Made by a program: the position numbers and the translations under genes. DNA of 64,000 bases from positions 62,001 through 126,000 of the forward strand of contig BPJZ01000002.1 in NCBI GenBank assembly GCA_026004875.1, written 5' to 3'. The notes beneath the pieces are model-generated. The model had not been told where the DNA came from. It did no database searches and worked only from the letters and a program-made list of their open reading frames with translations. How positions within the stretch are numbered: the stretch's first letter is position 1; the number at the start of each line of letters is the position of its first letter. Shown in pieces: positions 28,821-37,282 of this stretch. This stretch comes from Candidatus Poribacteria bacterium (GTDB lineage Bacteria; Poribacteria; WGA-4E; GCA-2687025).

Positions 28821-28848
28821 AGTGTAATTTGTTACGCGAAGATGTCAA
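28821..28848 (-). promoter_or_regulatory. Promoter of the LamG gene
   Basis: Minus strand: perfect TTGACA, 16 bases, TACACT. The sequence AATTACACTGA around the -10 box also occurs at the promoter of the 33.9 kb secreted gene (34905-34933). Confidence 0.75.
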
Positions 28849-28911
28849 GCGTTTTACGCCCTCTCCCCTACCCTCTCGGCTCCGACGGCGCTTGGGCAAG
28901 AACGATGCCAC

Positions 28912-30582
28912 CTAATCCCGAACTTCGGGGCTTCCTTCTTCCAAGATCAAAAGACGGTCCGCCGGCAGGTTCTCGTACTGCTGGAGGTGACGAGCGTTCC
29001 AGCGCACCTGGAGCCGATCCACGCGCTCCGCTTCGCCCAGGCCAAAGTGAACCCTTAAATCGCTCTGGGAGAGGTAGCTCGATCCACTTCGCACTTCCCG
29101 AATCTGGACCCGTCCGCCGGCTTCTAGGACGACCCGAGCTCCGATCGCATCCGAAGAGCCGCTCCGACGGATCAGCCGGAGCAATAACCAGTGTTGGGCG
29201 TTCCCACCCTCGTTTCGGAGCAGCCGCGCCGGACCGTTGGAGTTGGAGATCACCACGTCCAGATCGCCGTCGTCGTCCAGATCCCCGACCGCCAGCCCCC
29301 GGCTCACCTCCTCGAGGGACATGCCGGGTCCGCTTTGCAGCCCGACCTCCTCGAAGGTCCCATCTCCTCGGTTGTGGTAAAGAAGGTTCCGCTGAGCGTA
29401 GGTCCCCTTTTGGCCCAGCGCCGCCAGGTTGTCGTGCAGGTGACCGTTGGCAACGATCAGGTCGAGCCAGCCGTCGTTGTCGTAGTCAAAGAACTCCACC
29501 CCCCAAGCGAGATAAGGAAGACTCTTTGGACCGGTCCCCGAAAGCACACTGACGTCGGAGAAAAATCCGTCCCCGTCGTTGTGATAAAGCGTGTTCATCT
29601 GATCGGCATAGTTGGTGACCACCAGGTCGAGCCAGCCGTCGTTGTCGTAGTCGCCCCAGTCGGTTCCCATGCCGTTCTCCATAACCCCCGTCTCGCCGAC
29701 GGCCACCCCGCTGAAGAACCCAACCTCCTCGAAGGTGCCGTCCCTGAGATTATGAAAAAGGAAGTTCTCGGTCGAATCGTTGGCCACGTACAGGTCCGGA
29801 TAGCCGTCGTTGTCATAATCGCCCCAGGAGACCCCTAACCCCTTTCCGTGGGGACGGAGCACACCGGAAGCCGCCGTCACCTCGGTAAAGGTCCCATCCC
29901 CATTGTTGCGATAGAGCGCATCAGCCTGGCCAGGAAACTGATCGGGAGCGCAGTAGGCCCGAACACCCTTCTCCTTGAGCCCACACCAGGGGTTCTCTTC
30001 AAGGCTGAGAATTAGGTAGTTGGCAACGTAAAGGTCCAGATCGCCGTCCTGATCGTAGTCGGCGAAGGCCGCGCTGCTGCTCCAACGCGCGTCGGCGACT
30101 CCCGCCCGTTGGCTCACGTCGGTGAAGGTCCCGTCCCCGTTGTTCTGATAGAGGACATTCGGGCCGAAGTTGGTCACATACAGGTCCAGATCGCCGTCGT
30201 TATCGTAGTCGCCGACGCACGCTCCGTGGCCGTAACCCTCATCACCCACGCCCGCTAGGTCGGTGACGTCGGTGAACTTCCAGTTTCCCTCGTTCCGGTA
30301 CAGCCGATTCTTCGGCACCCCCTGGGGAACATACCCGGGCAGCGGTGCCCCGTTGACGAAATAAATGTCCAGATCTCCATCGTTGTCGTAATCAAAGAGG
30401 GCAACGCCGGAACCGAGCGTCTCGACGAAGTACTTCTGTCCACTCCGCCCATCTACGTGTTGAAAGCGGATCCCTGCCTCATCGGTGGCGTCGGTGAAAA
30501 GAGGATCGGCGAAAGCTCCGACCGCCAACACCGCAACTCCCAGCGCAACCAACGCCTTCCACCGCGATCCGTTACCGCCCAC
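28912..30582 (-). CDS. FG-GAP/VCBS repeat protein with ASPIC/UnbV domain
   Basis: About 556 residues. A signal peptide (KALVALGVAVLAVGAFA) is followed by at least seven FG-GAP/VCBS-type repeats with calcium-binding DYDNDGDLD-type loops (seven-bladed propeller expected) and a C-terminal UnbV/ASPIC domain (SDAIGARVVLEAGG, REVRSGSSYLSQSDLRVHFGLGEA). GTG 30582 overlaps the stop of the upstream TPR gene by 11 bases, so translation is coupled. Predicted extracytoplasmic, probably a binding or adhesion protein. No enzymatic motif is visible. Confidence 0.88.
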   Translation of the reverse strand: MGGNGSRWKALVALGVAVLAVGAFADPLFTDATDEAGIRFQHVDGRSGQKYFVETLGSGVALFDYDNDGDLDIYFVNGAPLPGYVPQGVPKNRLYRNEGNWKFTDVTDLAGVGDEGYGHGACVGDYDNDGDLDLYVTNFGPNVLYQNNGDGTFTDVSQRAGVADARWSSSAAFADYDQDGDLDLYVANYLILSLEENPWCGLKEKGVRAYCAPDQFPGQADALYRNNGDGTFTEVTAASGVLRPHGKGLGVSWGDYDNDGYPDLYVANDSTENFLFHNLRDGTFEEVGFFSGVAVGETGVMENGMGTDWGDYDNDGWLDLVVTNYADQMNTLYHNDGDGFFSDVSVLSGTGPKSLPYLAWGVEFFDYDNDGWLDLIVANGHLHDNLAALGQKGTYAQRNLLYHNRGDGTFEEVGLQSGPGMSLEEVSRGLAVGDLDDDGDLDVVISNSNGPARLLRNEGGNAQHWLLLRLIRRSGSSDAIGARVVLEAGGRVQIREVRSGSSYLSQSDLRVHFGLGEAERVDRLQVRWNARHLQQYENLPADRLLILEEGSPEVRD

Positions 30583-32179
30583 CGCCGGTGGACTCCGTTT
30601 CTTGAAGGATGGCCTGCAGCTGGGAGTTGTCCGGATCCACTCGGAGTCCGGCCTTGGCCACCTGTCGGGCGGTGTTCCGGTCTCCGGCGGCCTCAAGCGC
30701 CTGGGCCAGCGTCAGGAAATAGCGCGGCAACGGACGCAGGCTAAGCGCCTGTTTGGCCAATTCAACAGCCTTCTGGGGGTCGCCCCCTCCCTCTAGGAGC
30801 ACGCGGGCCATCCCCTCATAGGCCCAATGCGTCTGGGGGTCCCGACGGATCACCTCTTGGTAGGCTTCGAGCGCCTGGGTCCAGTCCCCCCGGAGCCGGT
30901 AAACTTGGGCTAAGCCGCCCCACGCGGTGACCAGGTCCGGAGCGATCGAGAGCGCCTTTTTATAGGCTGCTTCGGCCTCCTCCACTCGTTCACGGGCTAG
31001 GAACACCCCGCCCAATCCAGCGTAGGCCTCTCCACTTTCCGGCTCGATAGCTAACGCCTGTCGGTAGTAATTCTCGGCGGCATCCCAATCGCCCGCCTGG
31101 AGGGAAAGCAATCCCAGGCGGATCAGCGCCGGCACAAACTCCGGATCGCGTTCAAGCGCCTGGCGATATGCGCGGGCCGCCTGCTCCCGTTGGCCGTACT
31201 TCTCGTAGGTTGCCCCCAGCTGAAAGCGCTTGACCGGATCGCTGGGCGACATGGTGACAGCGGCCTCCCGCTCCTTGATCTCCTGAGCAGCGGCGTTCCA
31301 GCGCCGATACTGCTCAAGCTCCCGGTCGCCGTCTTCCTTCCGTCGAAGGCGATAGTAAACGCGGGCCAGGTTGTAGTGGGCGCCAACGTGATCCGGTTGC
31401 TGGGCGACGACAACCTCAAGCTCTCGGGCGGCTTCTTCGTATTGGCGCAGGTCCAAAAGCGTCAGCGCCAGCACAAAGCGAGCCATCGTAAAGCGGGGAT
31501 CGAGCTCTACGGCGCGCTGAAGATGCACCCGAGCGGAAGAAAGGTCCCCCGTCCGGCGATAGAGCGCCCCTAGATTTCCGTGAGCCATCGGGAGTTCGTC
31601 GTCCAACTCTAAGGCCTTGCGATAGGCTTCCATCGCCGCCGGAACCTCCTCCAACGCCTCGTAACAGGAGCCCAGGTTCGCCCAGACCGGCGCGGACGCC
31701 CGGATGCTCAGCGCGCGCCGGTAGGTCTCTACGGCTTGGGGATAGCGCTCCGCCCGCTGATAGGCCATTCCCAAGCCGGCCCACCCAGCGAACAGGTCTG
31801 GGCGACGATCGAGCGCTTCCCGATAGACCGTGATAGCCTCCTCGTACCGTCCCGTTTGCAAATAGAGCGCTCCGAGGTTGACTCGAGCCTCCAGCAAGTG
31901 AGGATCTCGCTCCAAAGCGGCGCGCAGGTGTCGCTCCGCGGCCTCATAGCGGCCTAAACTCAGAGCCACCGCTCCCAACCGCGCGTGGGCCTCAATAAAA
32001 CGGGGATCCTCAGCAAGCGCCCGCTCCAACAGAGCGAAGGCGGCCTCCTGTTGCCCAGAACGGAGCGCCAACTCCGCCGCTTGATAGAACTGCTCCGCCG
32101 ACTCCCCCCAAAGCGGAAGAGAGACGCCACTCAGAAGAAGAAGCCCCACCAAAAACTCGCAGCTTTTGCCAAGCCTCAT
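30572..32179 (-). CDS. Secreted TPR-repeat protein
   Basis: About 535 residues: signal peptide (CEFLVGLLLLSGVSLPLWG) and about fourteen tetratricopeptide repeats running to the C-terminus, for example AWAGLGMAYQRAERYPQAVE-type units. TPRs form superhelical protein-binding scaffolds. ATG 32179 overlaps the stop of the upstream lipoprotein gene (ATGA). An upstream in-frame ATG at 32377 lies inside that gene and gives no conserved sequence. It forms an operon with the SUMF1-like lipoprotein and the UnbV gene. Confidence 0.9.
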   Translation of the reverse strand: MRLGKSCEFLVGLLLLSGVSLPLWGESAEQFYQAAELALRSGQQEAAFALLERALAEDPRFIEAHARLGAVALSLGRYEAAERHLRAALERDPHLLEARVNLGALYLQTGRYEEAITVYREALDRRPDLFAGWAGLGMAYQRAERYPQAVETYRRALSIRASAPVWANLGSCYEALEEVPAAMEAYRKALELDDELPMAHGNLGALYRRTGDLSSARVHLQRAVELDPRFTMARFVLALTLLDLRQYEEAARELEVVVAQQPDHVGAHYNLARVYYRLRRKEDGDRELEQYRRWNAAAQEIKEREAAVTMSPSDPVKRFQLGATYEKYGQREQAARAYRQALERDPEFVPALIRLGLLSLQAGDWDAAENYYRQALAIEPESGEAYAGLGGVFLARERVEEAEAAYKKALSIAPDLVTAWGGLAQVYRLRGDWTQALEAYQEVIRRDPQTHWAYEGMARVLLEGGGDPQKAVELAKQALSLRPLPRYFLTLAQALEAAGDRNTARQVAKAGLRVDPDNSQLQAILQETESTGGGR

Positions 32180-33057
32180 GGTGCATCTATCGCTGTCCGA
32201 AAGCCGACCAAAAGGGAGCCAGGATTTCCTCCCACCCGGCTGGCGCAACGCGTAAAGGCGTGGTTTTCCGCCCATCCGCCGCCCCGGAGCACGTGTCCGT
32301 CCCCGGTCGGAGGACCGGGGGGGTTTCGATTCGGAGCGTAACGGTAATAAAACGGGTCGTACCAGTCGGCGACCCACTCCCAGGCGTTTCCGGCCATGTC
32401 CAGCGCTCCATAGGGGCTAGCCCCTTGGGGGAATTGGCCCACAGGGGCCATCTCCTGGTACCCGTCCACCAGACCGGTGCCGTCATTGCCACTGAGTCGG
32501 GTCGGGTCCCACTCGTTGCCCCACGGCCAAAAGCGCCCGTCGGTACCTCGGGCGGCCTTCTCCCACTCCGCTTCGGTGGGCAGACGCTTTCCGGCCCAGC
32601 GGGCGTAAGCCTCAGCGTCTTCCCAGACCATGACAATCGCCGGATAGTCCGGCTCATTCCATGGTGGACGATTGAGATACCCCTTCGGCTGATAGCCGGT
32701 CTCCGCCAAAAACCGTTGATACTGTCGGTTGGTCACCTCAGTCTGGTCAATATAAAACGCGTCCAGATAGACACGACGCTGAGGGCGCTCGTTTTCAAAG
32801 TAATGAAGACTCCTGTAGGGAAAGAGTTTTTTGTACGCCTCGATGTCCTCGTCGCTGGTGCCCATCAGGAACCATCCCGCCGGAACATAAACCATGACGG
32901 CCCCGTCTTTAGGGCTGACCCATGTCTTCACGGGGGTTCCGGCCGTCCACTCGTCGCGGTCGGAAGCCGATTCGGAGGAGCATCCCGTTCCCGTTAGGAG
33001 CAGCGTTCCAAGCCAGAGGAGACTCAGCACTTCCGGCAGCCTCAAGCGACCTCTCAT
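32176..33057 (-). CDS. Formylglycine-generating-enzyme-like (SUMF1/EgtB fold) lipoprotein
   Basis: A 293-residue lipoprotein (lipobox LLTGTGC) with an FGE-sulfatase domain: GAVMVYVPAGWFLMGTSDED, DQTEVTNRQYQRFLAETGY, GKRLPTEAEWEKAARG, WPWGNEWDP, GALDMAGNAWEWVADWYDP and HVLRGGGWAENH. True FGEs use a pair of cysteines in the segment after GGSW. Here that segment reads AENHAFTRCASRVGG, with only one Cys, at the structural position. It is therefore more likely a binding or structural relative than a sulfatase activator. No sulfatase gene is in the window. Confidence 0.88.
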   Translation of the reverse strand: MRGRLRLPEVLSLLWLGTLLLTGTGCSSESASDRDEWTAGTPVKTWVSPKDGAVMVYVPAGWFLMGTSDEDIEAYKKLFPYRSLHYFENERPQRRVYLDAFYIDQTEVTNRQYQRFLAETGYQPKGYLNRPPWNEPDYPAIVMVWEDAEAYARWAGKRLPTEAEWEKAARGTDGRFWPWGNEWDPTRLSGNDGTGLVDGYQEMAPVGQFPQGASPYGALDMAGNAWEWVADWYDPFYYRYAPNRNPPGPPTGDGHVLRGGGWAENHAFTRCASRVGGNPGSLLVGFRTAIDAP

Positions 33058-33171
33058 CGGGCCGTCGTCTCCGTCAAGAAAGCGTTCTCCGGAAGAAAGG
33101 AAGCGCGGACCCCTGCGCCTCAGGACCGGCGAGGAGCCCGCGCGGTTTCCATTCGAGTTCAGAAGTCCACC

Positions 33172-33987
33172 TCATCGCTCGGACTTAAGCGCGCCCCAGG
33201 TGACGCTGGCCTTTCCCCGAGGGCTGACGGCAGTTGTCTGGCTGAGCATCCAGGTGATCAGCTCCGCGTCAATTGCGCCGTGAGGCTCTCCCCCGGCGTT
33301 GGTTTGGATCACCGGAATCAGCCGCCCTCGGTCGCCGTCCCGAACGATCACCGGATCGGCGCGCGTTCCCGCGGCGTTTTGGGCAAGGATGATCTCCGCG
33401 AACCAGTCCCCGGCCAGCTGGTCGAGATGGAACGGGCGATCGCTCTCGAGGTTTTGGATTCCCGCAAGCGTTGGCGAGATTTGAGCACCTTCAGCGGTTA
33501 CGGTCATCGGGGTGTTGTCGTCCCACATCGTAATGCCGGGGATGTCCATGATGTTCTGAAGGCCTCCCTCCTGGTTCCGACCGTTCAGGCCCCAGAACAT
33601 ATAGTCCGCGTGATTGATCACCGCGTCGCCGTCGGTTGTCTCGATGTAGGTTTCCACGATCGAGCCATCCGGCTGGGCGTTGCCCTCCGGATAGATCGTC
33701 GGCGGAACGTCGCCGTAGAGAATCAGAAAGTCGAGGCCGCCGTCCCCGGTCACCGAGGAGACCCAGTCGGCCACAGCGTCCATATCTCCATCGGAGCTGT
33801 ACCACGTCACATCCACACCGGCGGCGCTCAGAAGGTCCACGGTCGTTTGGGCTTGAGCGTCGGCGTTCTGCTTGGAGATCCACTGAACAGTTCCGGTGTA
33901 GATGGCTACCTTTCCGGCGGCCAGGCTGGGAATCGCAATCCCCAGCGTTATCGCGAGCGTACAGATGAGGAGCAATGCTCGTCTCAT
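33172..33987 (-). CDS. Secreted protein of unknown family with shared C-terminal motif (paralogue 1)
   Basis: A 271-residue secreted protein (signal peptide MRRALLLICTLAITLGIA to SLA). The body has an alternating alpha/beta pattern (KVAIYTGTVQW, LDFLILYGDVPPTIYPEGN) that could be a glutamine-amidotransferase-like Rossmann fold; this is a guess. Blocks FWGLNGRNQEGGLQN, MDIPGITMWDDNTPM and DRPFHLDQLAGDW are shared with the upstream paralogue. It ends SPRGKASVTWGALKSER. GGGAGGTGAG precedes the ATG, five bases after the paralogue's stop. Confidence 0.85.
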   Translation of the reverse strand: MRRALLLICTLAITLGIAIPSLAAGKVAIYTGTVQWISKQNADAQAQTTVDLLSAAGVDVTWYSSDGDMDAVADWVSSVTGDGGLDFLILYGDVPPTIYPEGNAQPDGSIVETYIETTDGDAVINHADYMFWGLNGRNQEGGLQNIMDIPGITMWDDNTPMTVTAEGAQISPTLAGIQNLESDRPFHLDQLAGDWFAEIILAQNAAGTRADPVIVRDGDRGRLIPVIQTNAGGEPHGAIDAELITWMLSQTTAVSPRGKASVTWGALKSER

Positions 33988-33991
33988 CGTC

Positions 33992-34825
33992 TCACCTCCC
34001 TATTTTCAGGTCTGCCCACGTGGTGGACAGCTTTCCTTTGGGCTCCACAGGAAGGGCGTCCACAGCCTCGAGATAATAGTTCAGGATGATCTCAGCGAGG
34101 CCTTCCCCTTCCTTCTGTTCCAGACCGTTCGTCTGGAAGACCTGGATTAAACGTCCGTCTGTTTGAGTGTTGTGGATGATGCACGGGTCACAGCGGGTGC
34201 CGCTCTGGTCGCCCGTGTTCGAACCAAAGGCGATCTCCAGCTCCCAATCGGTCCCCGCGATCTGATCCACATGAAACGGGCGGTCTACGGTGTACTTATC
34301 CGGAAGCGTGTTGGGCATGTACTTCTTTCCCTCGGCGGTAGCGGTCATCGGAGTGTTATCGTCCCACATCGTGATGCCAGGGATATCCATCATGTTCTGC
34401 AGACCGCCCTCCTGGTTCCGTCCGTTTAGGCCCCAGAAGAAGTAGTCGTTGCTGTTAGCGAAGGTATTGCCGGCGTCCAGGAACTCTTCCGCCAGCGACC
34501 CGTCCGGTTCGGCGTTGCCCTGAGGGTAGATCGTCGGCGGGAAGTCGCCGTAAAGTACGATGATGTGGTGGCCGTTCTTGACTGTGTGCTGTTCGGTCCA
34601 GGCGGCCAGGTCCTGCATTCCGATGTTAACGATCGAGTCGATGCCGGGCTTGCCCTCCAGGGCGGCGATCAGCTTATCGGCCTCCTGCTGAGCCAGCGGC
34701 TGGGCGATCCACTGGACCGTTTCGGTGTACACGGCGATATCAATTCCAGCCCGCGCAGCGAACACCACAAACGCCCACAAGGCAAGAAGGGGGTACAGCC
34801 CAAACGCGGTTCGACGTGGGAACAT
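33992..34825 (-). CDS. Secreted protein of unknown family with shared C-terminal motif (paralogue 2)
   Basis: A 277-residue paralogue of the gene at 33172, first in a two-gene operon. The N-terminal hydrophobic stretch (FGLYPLLALWAFVVFAARAG) is a signal peptide or anchor. Conserved blocks are DIAVYTETVQWI, LYGDFPPTIYPQGNAEPDGS, FWGLNGRNQEGGLQN, DRPFHVDQIAG. Two cysteines (RCDPCI) may form a disulfide and are absent from paralogue 1. It ends EPKGKLSTTWADLKIGR. ATG 34825 has GGGAGG six bases upstream. Function unknown. Confidence 0.85.
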   Translation of the reverse strand: MFPRRTAFGLYPLLALWAFVVFAARAGIDIAVYTETVQWIAQPLAQQEADKLIAALEGKPGIDSIVNIGMQDLAAWTEQHTVKNGHHIIVLYGDFPPTIYPQGNAEPDGSLAEEFLDAGNTFANSNDYFFWGLNGRNQEGGLQNMMDIPGITMWDDNTPMTATAEGKKYMPNTLPDKYTVDRPFHVDQIAGTDWELEIAFGSNTGDQSGTRCDPCIIHNTQTDGRLIQVFQTNGLEQKEGEGLAEIILNYYLEAVDALPVEPKGKLSTTWADLKIGR

Positions 34826-34874
34826 CGCTTGCCTCCCTATCCTGAGGGTGGGTAACGAGAACCTCCCTGTTTCT

Positions 34875-34897
34875 GCTTCGCCCTCTCGAGGCGAAGC
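34875..34897 (-). promoter_or_regulatory. 5' hairpin in the leader of the secreted-paralogue operon
   Basis: GCTTCGCC and GGCGAAGC form a perfect 8-bp stem with a 7-base loop. It starts right at the expected transcription start of the promoter at 34905-34933, so the mRNA would begin with a hairpin, which often protects against decay. Confidence 0.55.
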
Positions 34898-34904
34898 GCC
34901 ACTC

Positions 34905-34933
34905 AGTGTAATTACCGCGCGAGGAAAAGTCAA
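34905..34933 (-). promoter_or_regulatory. Promoter of the secreted-paralogue operon
   Basis: Minus strand: TTGACT, 17 bases, TACACT, with the -10 set in AATTACACTGA, the same context as the LamG promoter. It lies 80 bases before ATG 34825. Confidence 0.75.
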
Positions 34934-35039
34934 GAAAATCTTTCAATCGGTCACCTCTTCGGTGTGCCCTTAACGAGAGCGTGCTAATTTAGGGTCAAAG
35001 GGCTTTGGAGAACCAGGCGCCCGAAAAAGGAGGGGTTCC

Positions 35040-36065
35040 ATGTCCCAGACACCCATTCGCGTTGGACTGATCGGTGCCGGCTCGGTCTCCGGCGCTCACC
35101 TTCCGGCCTACCAGCAGTTTCCGGAGCAGGTCCAGCTGGTCGCTGTCGCTGATCCGGTCGAGGAGTTGGCCCGTCAGCGGGCCGAGCAGGGCGGCGCCGA
35201 ACGGGTCTACACCGACCCGTACCGGATGATCCAGGAGGCCCCGATCGACGCGGTGGACATCTGCGCACCGCACTTCCTTCACGCCCCGCTGGCTCTAGCG
35301 GCCATCGAGGCGGGGAAGCACGTCCTCGTTGAGAAACCGATGGGGATCACGTGGGAAGAGTGCCGCCAAATGGTCGAGGCCGCCGATCGGGCCGGGGTGA
35401 CCCTGATGGCCGCCCAGTGCCTCCGCTACTATCCCAAGTATCGGGCCGTCCGACGAGCAATCCAGGAGGGGGAGTTGGGACGAATCTTCTCCGTTGAGTT
35501 CGCCTCCATCCAGGATCTAAGACGGCTTCGCCCACCGGGGAACTGGATGTTCGACGGGAAGAAGAACGGCGGCGGAACGGTTATCGGCCTAGCCGTCCAC
35601 TCGATCGATCTCGTTCGCTACTACCTTGGGAACGTCCGGCGGGTCTCTGCGCTCTGCAAGACGATGCGCCCGGAGTACATCAACGGCGCTGAAGATTACG
35701 CCGTCGCTACGATGGAGTTTGAGAACGACGCCCTTGGATCGCTGTTCAGCACCAACTCGTGTCACGCCACCCCGTGGGGGCACCGATTTTACATCCTGGG
35801 CGAGTCCGGCGCGATCCACAACACCGCGATCGCCTCTCGGCGGCGGGGCTCCGACGGAAGGTTTGTCGAGCTGGAACCCGAGCGGGAAGGTCTCCCGACC
35901 GACGACGGATTCGTCAACGAGATTCTCCACTGGGCCGACTGCTGTCGTACCGGCGCGGAGCCGATCTCCAGCGGCCGCGACAACCTGGAGACGATGCGGG
36001 TGATCTTTGGAATTTACGAATCCTCCCGACGGGGCGGGGCGCCGGTAGAGCTGGCAAGCCTCTGA
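35040..36065 (+). CDS. Gfo/Idh/MocA family oxidoreductase
   Basis: A 341-residue NAD(P)-dependent dehydrogenase-like protein. Rossmann motif GLIGAGSVSGAHLPAY, EKP motif HVLVEKPMGITWEE, and GGGTVIGLAVHSIDLVRYYLG in the substrate domain with the usual Asp-x3-Tyr-like end. AAGGAGG lies before the ATG. Substrate not predictable. It is divergent from the secreted-paralogue operon and convergent with a lipoprotein gene. Confidence 0.9.
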   Translation: MSQTPIRVGLIGAGSVSGAHLPAYQQFPEQVQLVAVADPVEELARQRAEQGGAERVYTDPYRMIQEAPIDAVDICAPHFLHAPLALAAIEAGKHVLVEKPMGITWEECRQMVEAADRAGVTLMAAQCLRYYPKYRAVRRAIQEGELGRIFSVEFASIQDLRRLRPPGNWMFDGKKNGGGTVIGLAVHSIDLVRYYLGNVRRVSALCKTMRPEYINGAEDYAVATMEFENDALGSLFSTNSCHATPWGHRFYILGESGAIHNTAIASRRRGSDGRFVELEPEREGLPTDDGFVNEILHWADCCRTGAEPISSGRDNLETMRVIFGIYESSRRGGAPVELASL

Positions 36066-36096
36066 GCGACATCCAGCGCCCCACCAAGCCGCCTCT

Positions 36097-37185
36097 TTAA
36101 GGACACGGCTCCCGGAGAACGTGCACCGCCGGCGTAGTCGCCGAGCCGGAAGCCGGAACGGAGATCGAAACGGTCGGCAGGCCGGGAATGGGAAGCGGAA
36201 TCGGCGAGCCGGGAATCCCTCCAGCCTGAAAGCTCAACCGCCACTCCAGCTCGTTGGCGTAGATGCGATCCTGAAAGCCGTTGGCACAGGCGCTGACGGC
36301 GATGGGATCGCTGCTATAATCGGCGTCTGCATCGCGAGTGAGGGAGAACGTGCCGGAGATCGCCGTCCGAACGGTCCCCGCTGCGTCCTGCGCGTTGGAG
36401 AAGTAAAAGGCGATTCCCTCTTCGCCGTCCAGCGAAACCTCCTGTTCGTGCAGCCGCTGGGTGACCCAGACGATCATCGCCTGAGCGCCCGGCACTTCAG
36501 GACTGGGGCCTAGCAGGACGCCGGCCGTGACGTTGGCCCCCTCCTCCGGAGCCGCAAAGCGATCCTCCACCTCCCAGAGGAAGGCCTCCCAGTTCTCAGA
36601 GACCGAGTCGTCAATCGCTACGGAGACGGTGCCGACCATCGTGAGCGTCCCGCCGAGCTGTTCGGCTAGCGTGGGGTCCTGCACGGCAAATCCCAGGACA
36701 CCACCGATCAACTGCTGAGTCTCCGGCGCGATCCAATCGCATCGATCCCGATCCGTCCGATTGGCCGACCAGGAGCCGTTGTCGCCGGCACCCGTGTAGG
36801 TGCCGGAGGCGGTCTCCGCCTCAAGCGTTCCCTCAAACTGAACGCCGCCGGCCTGCCCGAAGGTGATCCGGTTTCCTTCTACACGGCCGACCACCGAGAC
36901 GCGCTGTGAAGCACGACCGGCGGCCCCCAGGTACAGCGTCCCGCTCAGCGTTCCGTCGGCGGCCTGCTCCAGCTCAACACAGAACGGGCCGCTCCCCATC
37001 TCTGCAGCGGAGCTCCAACTTCCCTCCCAGACGCCTGAGACGTCGGCCAGCGCCCCATCTCCCTCGTCGGGCGCCCCCTCGTCCTCGCCACAAGAGAAGA
37101 GCGCTGCCAGCAATCCCACCAGAACCAAGGAGCCAAGCCGATACTTCCAACCCCGCTCAGAAATGATCCAGAACCCCATACGCAC
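36097..37185 (-). CDS. Lipoprotein of unknown function
   Basis: A 362-residue predicted lipoprotein: hydrophobic stretch GSLVLVGLLAALFSC with the lipidated Cys, then an acidic linker. The next part (DVSGVWEGSWSSAAEMGSGP, GTLSGTLYLGAAG, RVEGNRITFGQAGG, FEGTLEAETASGTYTG) has the rhythm of a lipocalin-like or calycin beta-barrel repeat. The rest is beta-rich and ends in a proline-rich region with a Cys two residues from the end. GTG 37185 has GGAGG at ideal distance; ATG 37179 is the alternative. No family recognised. Confidence 0.78.
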   Translation of the reverse strand: MRMGFWIISERGWKYRLGSLVLVGLLAALFSCGEDEGAPDEGDGALADVSGVWEGSWSSAAEMGSGPFCVELEQAADGTLSGTLYLGAAGRASQRVSVVGRVEGNRITFGQAGGVQFEGTLEAETASGTYTGAGDNGSWSANRTDRDRCDWIAPETQQLIGGVLGFAVQDPTLAEQLGGTLTMVGTVSVAIDDSVSENWEAFLWEVEDRFAAPEEGANVTAGVLLGPSPEVPGAQAMIVWVTQRLHEQEVSLDGEEGIAFYFSNAQDAAGTVRTAISGTFSLTRDADADYSSDPIAVSACANGFQDRIYANELEWRLSFQAGGIPGSPIPLPIPGLPTVSISVPASGSATTPAVHVLREPCP

Positions 37186-37282
37186 TTCAGCGCCTCCACT
37201 CACACATGGGACCGATCCACTCGATCCGAACGATCGAAGCAGTTTTCTCCGAGGAATGATAACGGATCGGCGAGGGAACGGT

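Noticed and set aside
32176-33057. Active sulfatase-modifying enzyme
   Set aside because: The catalytic cysteine pair is missing and no sulfatase gene is nearby.
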